Below the pieces are notes generated by a model. That model did no database searches, had not been told where the DNA came from, and saw nothing but the letters and a program-made list of their open reading frames with translations. From Desulfobacteraceae bacterium (GTDB lineage: Bacteria; Desulfobacterota; DSM-4660; Desulfatiglandales; Desulfatiglandaceae), in the NCBI GenBank assembly GCA_030642205.1, contig DAOWOF010000166.1, positions 1 to 5,661 on the forward strand: 5,661 nucleotides of DNA, given 5' to 3'. Positions 1 through 5,467 of this stretch are shown piece after piece. The position numbers and the translations under genes are program-made. Within the stretch, counting starts at the first letter, position 1, and each line of letters starts with the position of its first letter.

Positions 1-352
1 AGAAGGTAAAGGAGAAGATCTGCAATTTGAACTTTTTGCAGATGCAAGTGAGATAAACATCGATATTTTTGATGAAAAGGGTAATTTTATTAAGACAATA
101 GGAAGTAAATTACTCGAAGCAGGCAAGCATAATATTCCATGGGATGGAAAAGATTTTAATGGTAAAAATGTACAGGATGGAACATATAAAATGGATATAA
201 GCGCCCTTAATGAGGCAGGAGGACCCGTTGAAGCAAGAAGTCTTAATTCGGGCACTGTAAAAGGGGTTAATTATGAGGAAGAAAATTCGTATCTGTTGTT
301 AAATGATAAAAAGATACGTTTAAGTGATGTAATTGAAGTTACACAAAAATGA
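1..352 (+). CDS. flgD: FlgD, flagellar hook cap / hook assembly protein (3' part only)
   Basis: The window opens inside this gene. The reading frame starts at base 2 and gives 116 residues before a TGA at 350-352. The visible part is the C-terminal half of FlgD, the scaffold that caps the growing hook and lets exported FlgE subunits polymerise. An Ig/FnIII-like FlgD domain covers about residues 5-75, with the family pattern of a beta strand ending INIDIFDEKGN, then HNIPWDGKDFNGK and DGTYKMDISA. A Tudor-like tail follows (SGTVKGVNY, then LSDVIEV), matching the usual family ending. The call rests on this pattern and on flgE lying next downstream. The N-terminal region that directs export is outside the window. 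A run of eight T follows at 363-370, but I see no good stem in front of it, so read-through into flgE is likely. Confidence 0.9.
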   Translation, partial: EGKGEDLQFELFADASEINIDIFDEKGNFIKTIGSKLLEAGKHNIPWDGKDFNGKNVQDGTYKMDISALNEAGGPVEARSLNSGTVKGVNYEEENSYLLLNDKKIRLSDVIEVTQK

Positions 353-384
353 TCCATTATAGTTTTTTTTAATAAATAAGATAG

Positions 385-472
385 ACTCCTGAAAGATCCA
401 TCAACAGGCCAAGGGAGGGTAAGCCTCTGACTGGAGTGGAACCATGTGAACCTACTTCAAATGGCTGGGAGT
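385..472 (+). promoter_or_regulatory. Structured leader element, copy 1 (upstream of flgE)
   Basis: This is one of three related elements in the window. ACTCC (385-389) can pair with GGAGT (468-472) to close the element. Inside are GAGG (415-418) with CCTC (424-427), and a 9-position stem with one mismatch, CCATGTGAA (442-450) with TTCAAATGG (456-464), around a 5-nt loop. Bases 408-428 are identical to 3426-3446 in copy 3. Blocks shared with the other copies are AAAG, CATC, GCCA, GCCT and GGAAC. ACTCC could instead pair with GGAGT at 433-437. CCTC is also complementary to GAGG in the flgE ribosome binding site at 502-505. These alternatives would suit a regulatory switch, but that is inference. 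A T6 run follows at 475-480. I do not recognise a known RNA family. Confidence 0.6.
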
Positions 473-500
473 GATTTTTTACGAATCTATCAAATAAAGT

Positions 501-505
501 GGAGG
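501..505 (+). promoter_or_regulatory. Shine-Dalgarno site of flgE
   Basis: GGAGG lies 7 nt before the ATG at 513, a near-ideal spacing that fixes the flgE start. It is complementary to the CCTC at 424-427 in the upstream element, so it could be sequestered. Confidence 0.85.
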
Positions 506-512
506 ATTAAAG

Positions 513-2039
513 ATGATAGGATCCCTTTATTCCGGAATATCAGGATTAAACGCTAATGCAACGGCCTTATCAGTTATAGGTGATAATATTGCCAATGTTA
601 ATACTACTGCTTTTAAGTCAAATACAATGTTGTTTTCGAATGTCCTTAGCCAATCTCTTACTGGCTCAAGCGGCAGCAATATCGGTCGGGGTGTCCAGGT
701 TTGGGGTATGAATGCGGTATGGAGTCAGGGTATTACTGAAAACACAAACAATAGTACCGATCTTGCAATTAACGGAAAAGGATTTTTTATAGTCGCAGAC
801 GAAGATCAGGAGACATCATTTACAAGAGCGGGAGCATTCAGTTTTGATAAAGATGGCAATCTTGCAAATTCGGATGATCTGATAGTGCAAGGATATGCGA
901 TTGATCAAACAACAGGATCTTTGGGAGCTATAGGAGATATTAACGTGGCCTCGTCGAGTTCGCCTCCATCTGCCACTACTCAAATGGATATAATTTTGAA
1001 TCTGGATGCGGATATTGATGAATCAAGATTGATAGTCAACTCCAGCAATGCTAATTCGGATGTAACACTCTATGCTTCTGCGGCAGGGAGCGCTGGCGAT
1101 GATATAAGTATCGCATTTGTCGATCCTGCTGCCAATAATGCTGCCTTATCGGTAAATGTTGTCGGGAATGCTGTCACTGTAAATCTGGCTACAGATGCAA
1201 CTGGGACAATAACATCAACGTCCCTTCAGGTATCAAATGCTATTAATGCCGCCACAAATCTAGTTGTAGCAGACTATCAAGGTGCAGGAACCGGAATTGT
1301 GGAGGCTCAAGCGCTTGCCAGCCTTGCCGGCGGGACCGATCCTGATGACTATTCAACTACTTTAACCGTTTTTGACTCAGTAGGAAGTGCGATTAACTTG
1401 ACAGCTAATTTTGAATTTTATCAACCGGGATCCTGGGATTGGAATATAAACACATCTGATGGAATATGCACATCATCCGGAAGACTCGCTTTTGACGCGG
1501 CTGGTATATTTGATCCAATTAATTCCAATCCATCAAATGCAGATCCAATAATTCAAATTACTAATCTGCCTAATGGCTCCAACGATCTAATCATTCAATG
1601 GCAGATGCTTAATAATAGTAGTCTCACTAATTTTGGAGGAGGCTCCACCACAACCTTTCAGGGACAAGATGGCTATGCCAGTGGCACTCTTCAAAGTGTT
1701 TCTGTGGAAGAGGACGGGATGGTAACGGGGGCATATTCAAATGGTCAATTAACATCTCTTTATCAACTCGCCCTGGCTGATTTTCCAAGTTATTGGGGAT
1801 TGAATGCCATAGGAGATAATCGCTATCAGGAATCTCGGGCATCAGGTCAGGCAATAATTGGAGTCCCTGGCAGCGCGAGTCTTGGTCTTATTAATCCCAG
1901 CGCTCTTGAGATGTCAAATGTTGATTTGGCCACTGAATTTGTTAAAATGATAACTACTCAGCGGGCTTTTCAATCCAATTCAAGGGTTATAACAACTAGT
2001 GACGAAATTTTGCAGGAGTTAATGAGCCTTAAACGTTAA
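513..2039 (+). CDS. flgE: FlgE, flagellar hook protein with an inserted domain
   Basis: The product (508 residues) polymerises into the hook, the universal joint between rod and filament. The N-terminus (MIGSLYSGISGLNANATALS, then DNIANVNTTAFKSN) is the D0 rod/hook signature. The C-terminus (SNVDLATEFVKMITTQRAF, then SNSRVITTSDEILQEL) is the matching C-terminal D0 helix. Between them are FTRAGAFSFDKDGNL and VQGYAID (about 103-130), then a FlaE-type core from about 278 (YSTTLTVFDSVG) to about 400. Residues about 167-276 are extra compared with a compact hook protein. This stretch interrupts the usual NL(D/N)A-to-DPxxYSTT junction with a repeat-like beta domain (TLYASAAGSAGDDISIAFVD, NNAALSVNVVGNAVTVNLAT). 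That domain resembles one I associate with phage tail and other secreted structural proteins. The start is supported by GGAGG 7 nt upstream. Export would be through the type III gate that includes FliO and FliP encoded downstream. Confidence 0.95.
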   Translation: MIGSLYSGISGLNANATALSVIGDNIANVNTTAFKSNTMLFSNVLSQSLTGSSGSNIGRGVQVWGMNAVWSQGITENTNNSTDLAINGKGFFIVADEDQETSFTRAGAFSFDKDGNLANSDDLIVQGYAIDQTTGSLGAIGDINVASSSSPPSATTQMDIILNLDADIDESRLIVNSSNANSDVTLYASAAGSAGDDISIAFVDPAANNAALSVNVVGNAVTVNLATDATGTITSTSLQVSNAINAATNLVVADYQGAGTGIVEAQALASLAGGTDPDDYSTTLTVFDSVGSAINLTANFEFYQPGSWDWNINTSDGICTSSGRLAFDAAGIFDPINSNPSNADPIIQITNLPNGSNDLIIQWQMLNNSSLTNFGGGSTTTFQGQDGYASGTLQSVSVEEDGMVTGAYSNGQLTSLYQLALADFPSYWGLNAIGDNRYQESRASGQAIIGVPGSASLGLINPSALEMSNVDLATEFVKMITTQRAFQSNSRVITTSDEILQELMSLKR

Positions 2040-2053
2040 TATCTGAATCTATA

Positions 2054-2110
2054 CTAAAAGAAGCATTCCTTGTTAATTCTGTATGAAAAAACAAATAATG
2101 CTTCTTTTAG
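2054..2110 (+). terminator. Long hairpin after flgE, probable transcription terminator
   Basis: CTAAAAGAAGCATT (2054-2067) is a perfect 14-bp inverted repeat of AATGCTTCTTTTAG (2097-2110), with a 29-nt loop, starting 14 nt after the flgE stop. The placement suits the end of a flgD-flgE transcript. The loop is longer than in typical intrinsic terminators and the T tract lies within the 3' arm, not after it, so it may act mainly as an mRNA-stabilising or partly terminating hairpin. Confidence 0.5.
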
Positions 2111-2567
2111 AGTCATTATTCAGCTAATATTCACAGCAACAGGTTTAACCAAATCAGTGTTGCGTGTCTGAAATCAGCATCCTTGAAATAGCTGAATAGA
2201 AAGGTACCTGTTACCTTTAAGAAAATATTTTGATGCGATTCTATTTATATGCTTTGCTTGGCATAGTGTTATGGAATACAATCCTTTATAATTTTTCATA
2301 CGATATGATCTATGTATGGTAGAATTGCATACAATATATTGTTTATGAAGGATTATCTTTTTCAGTTCTCTAATAACCTCTTGAGAGATTCCCTCTATCC
2401 CACCCATTATTTCCAAAAACAACATACATGGCTTGAATTGTTTTAAACACTTATTTTGTGACAGGCCCTTAGTGTCAAATTGTTGACTGAAAAACTAATT
2501 AAAATCTAAATATCCAGAAAAAACAGGCCTTAATTAATAATTCAAAAACAAACCAATAGGACATGCT
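2111..2567. other. Long AT-rich intergenic stretch with inverted repeats, no recognisable gene
   Basis: I find no gene here that I can name. A minus-strand open frame (2425 down to 2174, 83 codons) exists, but it lacks a clear ribosome binding site and resembles no family I know, so I do not call it. The stretch holds several inverted repeats. AAAGGTA/TACCTTT (2200-2206 and 2212-2218) has a 5-nt loop. TATGC/GCATA lies at 2248-2252 and 2261-2265. AATCCTTTATAA (2280-2291) pairs with TTATGAAGGATT (2343-2354) with one G-T pair, enclosing CATAC/GTATG (2297-2301 and 2314-2318) and the palindrome CAATATATTG (2332-2341). This could be decayed mobile DNA, a structured RNA, or chance in AT-rich sequence. 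Confidence 0.4.
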
Positions 2568-2583
2568 TGGCATAATATATGCA
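2568..2583 (+). promoter_or_regulatory. Sigma-54-type promoter upstream of leader element copy 2
   Basis: TGGCAT, five bases, then ATGCA fits the sigma-54 consensus TGGCAC-N5-TTGCW with two departures. The invariant GG (2569-2570) and GC (2581-2582) have the correct spacing. If C2582 is -12, transcription would begin near 2594, a few bases before the 5' strand of the structured element. That coincidence of promoter and element start supports both calls. No activator (enhancer) site is identified. Confidence 0.6.
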
Positions 2584-2602
2584 TTTTAAACTTTATAGAT
2601 GA

Positions 2603-2685
2603 ACTCCTGCAAAGTCCATCTACAGGCCAGGTGCCTGTCTGCATACGGAACGCATAAACAGGCGGATGAGCCCTGACATGGGGGT
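2603..2685 (+). promoter_or_regulatory. Structured leader element, copy 2 (at 5' end of a predicted sigma-54 transcript)
   Basis: Bases 2603-2631 align closely with 385-414 of copy 1 (ACTCCTG, AAAG, TCCATC, ACAGGCCA). The closing stem is ACTCC (2603-2607) with GGGGT (2681-2685). Compared with copy 1, one A-T pair is replaced by G-T, so pairing is kept while sequence changes. Both copies are then followed by GA. GCCTGT (2633-2638) can pair with ACAGGC at 2622-2627 or with a second ACAGGC at 2658-2663, giving two mutually exclusive stems. The shared GGAAC is at 2647-2651. Unlike copies 1 and 3 the internal purine-rich hairpin is reduced, and the element is about 230 nt from the next gene, fliL, with a terminator-like hairpin between them. 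Confidence 0.5.
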
Positions 2686-2723
2686 GAAGCTATTTGAATT
2701 TATTCCAAATTTTATTCACTTAT

Positions 2724-2749
2724 CAGTTATAGAAGATAACTGGCCTTTT
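2724..2749 (+). terminator. Hairpin with T tract between leader copy 2 and fliL, possible intrinsic terminator
   Basis: CAGTTAT (2724-2730) pairs perfectly with ATAACTG (2736-2742) around the loop AGAAG, followed by GCC and TTTT (2746-2749). The stem is AT-rich and the T run is short, so strength is uncertain. Its position between the first sigma-54 site and the separate fliL promoter suggests that the upstream transcript ends, or is conditionally attenuated, here. Confidence 0.45.
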
Positions 2750-2852
2750 ATCACCTATCAGAAATTTTTATGCGGCCAATGATTGAATTTATCTGAATTT
2801 ATTGAGGGATTACCTCTTGATCGATAATATAAATTTGGCTTTTTACAGTATC

Positions 2853-2868
2853 TGGCCCATTGGTTGCT
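2853..2868 (+). promoter_or_regulatory. Sigma-54-type promoter of fliL
   Basis: TGGCCC, five bases, then TTGCT matches TGGCAC-N5-TTGCW at every position but one, with GG (2854-2855) and GC (2866-2867) correctly spaced. With C2867 as -12 the start would be near 2879, giving a 5' leader of about 38 nt before the fliL ATG. Flagellar class II/III genes are commonly sigma-54 dependent in many proteobacteria, so the context agrees. A short perfect hairpin, CTTCC-GTA-GGAAG, spans 2867-2879, over the predicted start. Confidence 0.7.
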
Positions 2869-2903
2869 TCCGTAGGAAGTATTGAATATATCGATAAATC
2901 ATG

Positions 2904-2913
2904 GGGGATAGAG
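2904..2913 (+). promoter_or_regulatory. Shine-Dalgarno region that decides the fliL start
   Basis: A purine-rich stretch (GGGGATAGAG) precedes the ATG at 2917. The in-frame TTG at 2860, which would extend the protein by 19 residues, has no such site and lies within the -24/-12 promoter, so the ATG is preferred. Confidence 0.65.
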
Positions 2914-2916
2914 AAT

Positions 2917-3378
2917 ATGTCAACTAAGCTATTAATCATTATAATAGTTGTAGTATTATTGTTAATGGGACTTATGGGAGCTGGTTTTTTTATTATGATG
3001 AATAAGATGAATGAAAATAATCCTCAGGGTAATGATGATGCATTGAAACTGACTTCAAATCATGCTGATGGTAAATTGGGCCCTATTCTTTCATTATCGA
3101 ATTTCATCGTTAATACAGCAGATAAAGGTGGCAACCGTTACCTGAGAGTAAAGATTGATCTTGAGGTAAGTGGAAATGAAGGACTGGAAGAAGTAAACAG
3201 AAAGATATCAATGATTAAAGATAATATTTTGATGATATTAAGTTCAAAAAAAATTTCAGAGATAATTGAAGTTGAAGGTAAAATTGGATTAAGAGATGAA
3301 ATTATATCTGCATTAAATGTCAATTTAAGCAAAGGTAGTATCGTAAATCTATATTTTACTGAATTCGTTATTCAGTAA
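2917..3378 (+). CDS. fliL: FliL, basal body-associated / stator-supporting membrane protein
   Basis: FliL is a single-pass inner-membrane protein that surrounds the stator units and supports motor torque. The product is 153 residues, a normal length. A hydrophobic segment covers about residues 5-28 (LLIIIIVVVLLLMGLMGAG), preceded by a lysine, so the bulk faces the periplasm. The periplasmic domain carries the family pattern: GPILSLSNFIVN, GGNRYLRVKIDLEV, then ILMILSSKKISEI, VEGKIGLRDEI and the typical terminal NLYFTEFVIQ. I place the start at the ATG at 2917, because a longer in-frame start at TTG 2860 overlaps the predicted promoter and would put 19 polar residues before the membrane anchor. 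fliM follows after 159 nt that contain leader element copy 3. Confidence 0.93.
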   Translation: MSTKLLIIIIVVVLLLMGLMGAGFFIMMNKMNENNPQGNDDALKLTSNHADGKLGPILSLSNFIVNTADKGGNRYLRVKIDLEVSGNEGLEEVNRKISMIKDNILMILSSKKISEIIEVEGKIGLRDEIISALNVNLSKGSIVNLYFTEFVIQ

Positions 3379-3404
3379 GTGTAGTTTTGATCTTGGCAAT
3401 AATG

Positions 3405-3485
3405 GACTTATAAAGAGTCATCTACGCCAAGGGAGGGTAAGCCTCTCCCCCACAGAGTAAAAAGGAACGGAGCGAGTTTTTAGTC
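3405..3485 (+). promoter_or_regulatory. Structured leader element, copy 3 (between fliL and fliM)
   Basis: Bases 3426-3446 are identical to 408-428 in copy 1. The closing stem is GACT (3405-3408) with AGTC (3482-3485), at the same place as in copies 1 and 2 but extended differently. The internal hairpin is stronger here: GGGAGGG (3431-3437) pairs with CCTCTCC plus C (3443-3449), including one G-T pair, around the loop TAAGC. A second stem, AAAAA (3459-3463) with TTTTT (3477-3481), presents GGAAC and a further GGAG in a 13-nt loop and abuts the closing stem. The element ends about 52 nt before the fliM ATG. An upstream TTGGCA (3393-3398) recalls the promoter of copy 2 but has no matching -12 GC. 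Confidence 0.6.
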
Positions 3486-3537
3486 GATTATCAATATCGA
3501 AAAATCGTACATATTTGGAAAAATTTCAGGGTGAAAT

Positions 3538-4518
3538 ATGGCAGATCAAATACTATCACAGGAAGAAATCGATGCCCTCCTTTCTTCAATGGACAATGGG
3601 GAAATTGATCTAGAAGGAAAAGAAAAAAGAGAGCCTGAAATAAAGACTTATGACCTGTCGTCTCAAAACCTTATGTTGCGTGAGCAATTTTATGCCCTGG
3701 AAGAAGTTTATGATAAATTTTCATCATTAATGAGCAAACATCTATTTACATCTTTACAAAAGCCAATCGAGGTTGCTTTTCTTTCTACTGAGATGGTGAA
3801 ATTTGATGAATTCTTACAAGCATTTTCCAATCCCACAAGTTATAATATTTTTACTATGGAGCCCCTGTCGGGCTCAGCTATTTTTGCCATTGAATCAGGC
3901 CTGGTCTTTTCTTTAATTGATTGTATGTTTGGAGGAGATGGAAAGCCTTTCAATAAAGTCAAAGAATTTACAATTATAGAACAGAGGATGATGCGTAAAT
4001 TCGCTATTGAGCTTCTTAAGAATATGGAAGAAGCCTGGAGGGTTGTATATCCTGTAACTTTAAAATTAAAAAAAACAGAGAGTAAGCAAGAGTTTGTTCA
4101 TCTTCTGTCTCCAAATGACCTGGTAATTGTTGTTGTTTTTTCTTTAGCAGGAGAAGAATTTTCAGGCAATATTCATTTATGTATTTCATATCTCATGCTT
4201 GAGCCCATTAAGGATAAACTGTCATCAAGATATTTAGCAGATCCTGATTTACACAACGAATGGCGATTATTATTGCAGGAATTGATTAAAGAAACCAAAG
4301 TTAAAGTTAAGGCAGAATTAGGCTCAACTAAAGCTCATTGTGTTCAAGATATCTATAATATGCAAAAGGGCGATATTTTAATGCTGAATAATGGTCCTCA
4401 AGACCCAATTGTCGTAAAGATTGAGCAAATCAGTAAATATCTTGGTATGCCTGGGATTATCAAAGGCAGCAGAGCAGTCCAAATATCGTCAATTAATATT
4501 GATGATATAAAACACTAA
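3538..4518 (+). CDS. fliM: FliM, flagellar motor switch (C-ring) protein
   Basis: FliM forms the middle of the cytoplasmic C-ring, binds phospho-CheY and, with FliG and FliN, sets the direction of rotation. The product is 326 residues, a usual length. Residues 5-17 (ILSQEEIDALLSS) are the CheY-P binding peptide. A charged linker follows to about 40, then the CheC-like middle domain (about 45-230) with the FGGDG motif at 131-135 that contacts FliG. Residues about 255-320 are the SPOA (FliN-like) domain: VQDIYNMQKGDILML, then PIVVKIEQISKYLG and PGIIKGSRAVQI. An AGGGTGA sequence just before the ATG at 3538 supports the start. The intact CheY-binding peptide implies coupling to chemotaxis. The gap to fliN is 156 nt. 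Confidence 0.96.
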   Translation: MADQILSQEEIDALLSSMDNGEIDLEGKEKREPEIKTYDLSSQNLMLREQFYALEEVYDKFSSLMSKHLFTSLQKPIEVAFLSTEMVKFDEFLQAFSNPTSYNIFTMEPLSGSAIFAIESGLVFSLIDCMFGGDGKPFNKVKEFTIIEQRMMRKFAIELLKNMEEAWRVVYPVTLKLKKTESKQEFVHLLSPNDLVIVVVFSLAGEEFSGNIHLCISYLMLEPIKDKLSSRYLADPDLHNEWRLLLQELIKETKVKVKAELGSTKAHCVQDIYNMQKGDILMLNNGPQDPIVVKIEQISKYLGMPGIIKGSRAVQISSINIDDIKH

Positions 4519-4674
4519 TATTAAGCAATTCATAATAGTTTTATTCGTATCATATATTGCCTGATAAATTGTCTCAGGATAACTTTACTGTAAGAAGTAT
4601 TAATTACATGCCTTTTACGAATTTTTGTGCTGAAGCAGTCATGAAAATTATTTAAACTGTATTTTTTGGAAAGA

Positions 4675-5067
4675 ATGACGGTTACTATGGAAAATAAGGT
4701 TCCGGATGGCACAAGTCAGAACGCAGATACTAAAAAAGTAAATAATGATATTAATGAGCAAAATTTCAAGTTTTCCAGTTTAAATGAGAATGATACATGT
4801 ACAAAAAAAACCGATATCGAATTTATCCTCGATATCCCTCTGGAAATAACTGTGGAGTTAGGGCGTACTACAATGCTTATTAATGATCTGCTCCAACTTG
4901 GTCAAGGAGCAGTTATTGAGCTAAACAAAGTTGCCGGATTAACATTGGAAGTCCTTGCGAATCAAAAATTAATAGCAAGAGGCGAGGTGGTAGTCGTGAA
5001 TGACAAATACGGTCTTCGCCTTACCGAAATTGTTACCCCAATAGAAAGGATTGAAAGATTGAAATGA
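4675..5067 (+). CDS. fliN: FliN, flagellar motor switch (C-ring) protein
   Basis: FliN forms the base of the C-ring together with the SPOA domain of FliM and also helps dock export substrates through FliH. From the ATG at 4675 the product is 130 residues. The first 45 or so are polar and low in conservation (many N, D, K), as is common. Residues 51-126 are a SPOA domain with IPLEITVELGR, LLQLGQGAVIELNK, VLANQKLIARGEVVVV and YGLRLTEI. The exact start is uncertain. GGAAAG at 4668-4673 is unusually close to ATG 4675, while ATG 4687 is 13 nt from it, and an in-frame TTG is at 4666. The preceding 156 nt (4519-4674) hold no recognisable copy of the leader element, only a weak CCTGA/TCAGG stem (4560-4564 and 4574-4578). 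The stop overlaps the fliO start as ATGA, indicating translational coupling. Confidence 0.93.
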   Translation: MTVTMENKVPDGTSQNADTKKVNNDINEQNFKFSSLNENDTCTKKTDIEFILDIPLEITVELGRTTMLINDLLQLGQGAVIELNKVAGLTLEVLANQKLIARGEVVVVNDKYGLRLTEIVTPIERIERLK

Positions 5068-5444
5068 TTGGCAATCCGGATCTATATCCAATCGTATTTA
5101 AGATTATTGTTTATCTGATCATAATGGTAACAGGATTGTTAATCGTTGTATACTTCAAAAAGCGGGTTATCAAAACAGGATCATGGAGAAATAATAGTAA
5201 GTTAATACAAGTACTGGAAAATCATTATATTGGGGTAAAAAAGAGTATTGCTCTTGTCAAGATTCCTGGATCGATTTTAGTCCTTGGCATAACTAATGAT
5301 GATATCAATTGTTTAACAAAGATTGAAGATCAAGATATTATTAATGGAATAGAAAAATATAATAGAGAGTCTGAAGGCAAGTCATTTTCAGAGCAATTAC
5401 ATTCTCTATCAACAAAGCTGAAGATAAAAAAACCTTTGGGCTAG
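5064..5444 (+). CDS. fliO: FliO, flagellar export apparatus assembly protein
   Basis: FliO is a small membrane protein that helps assemble the FliP ring of the flagellar type III export gate. The product is 126 residues. One transmembrane segment lies at about residues 9-30 (PIVFKIIVYLIIMVTGLLIV), followed by a basic cytoplasmic stretch (KKRVIK). The conserved FliO core is IQVLENHYIGVKKSIALVKI, then ILVLGITNDDINCLTKI, similar to the usual 'KKSLALVEV...LLLGVT' pattern. The C-terminal 40 residues are polar. The ATG at 5064 overlaps the fliN stop by 4 nt, with an AGGA at 5047-5050 upstream. The position between fliN and fliP is the classic order and supports the call, since FliO is poorly conserved by sequence alone. 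Confidence 0.88.
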   Translation: MIGNPDLYPIVFKIIVYLIIMVTGLLIVVYFKKRVIKTGSWRNNSKLIQVLENHYIGVKKSIALVKIPGSILVLGITNDDINCLTKIEDQDIINGIEKYNRESEGKSFSEQLHSLSTKLKIKKPLG

Positions 5445-5467
5445 ATTGAAATTATCTGAGATCATCT

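Noticed and set aside
363..370. T8 run after flgD as an intrinsic terminator
   Set aside because: No stable GC-containing stem directly precedes it, and flgE is normally co-transcribed with flgD.
385..472. Assignment of the leader element to the c-di-GMP-I (GEMM) or c-di-GMP-II riboswitch
   Set aside because: Flagellar context makes it tempting, but the conserved GEMM core around GCAAACC and ACGCAAAGCC, and the class II core, are not visible in any of the three copies.
1627..1854. Minus-strand frame inside flgE, and similar ones inside fliL (3138-3332) and across fliM-fliN (4530-4712)
   Set aside because: They are antisense to, or beside, well-supported flagellar genes and show no family features. 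They are shadows of real genes or chance frames.
2174..2425. Minus-strand open frame of 83 codons
   Set aside because: No convincing ribosome binding site, no recognisable family or motif, and it spans several inverted repeats in AT-rich DNA. It may be a remnant, but I cannot support a gene.
2666..2782. Small + strand frame of 38 codons starting inside element copy 2 and running through the terminator-like hairpin
   Set aside because: A leader peptide overlapping a terminator would be attractive, but the Shine-Dalgarno match is poor (AGG only 3 nt from ATG) and the peptide shows no regulatory codon run.
2860..2916. N-terminal extension of fliL from the in-frame TTG at 2860
   Set aside because: It overlaps the sigma-54-type promoter, lacks a ribosome binding site and would add polar residues before the membrane anchor. 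The ATG at 2917 fits better.
3394..3409. Sigma-54-like site before fliM (TGGCAA at the -24 position)
   Set aside because: The -12 GC is missing at the required spacing. Only the -24 half resembles the site before copy 2.
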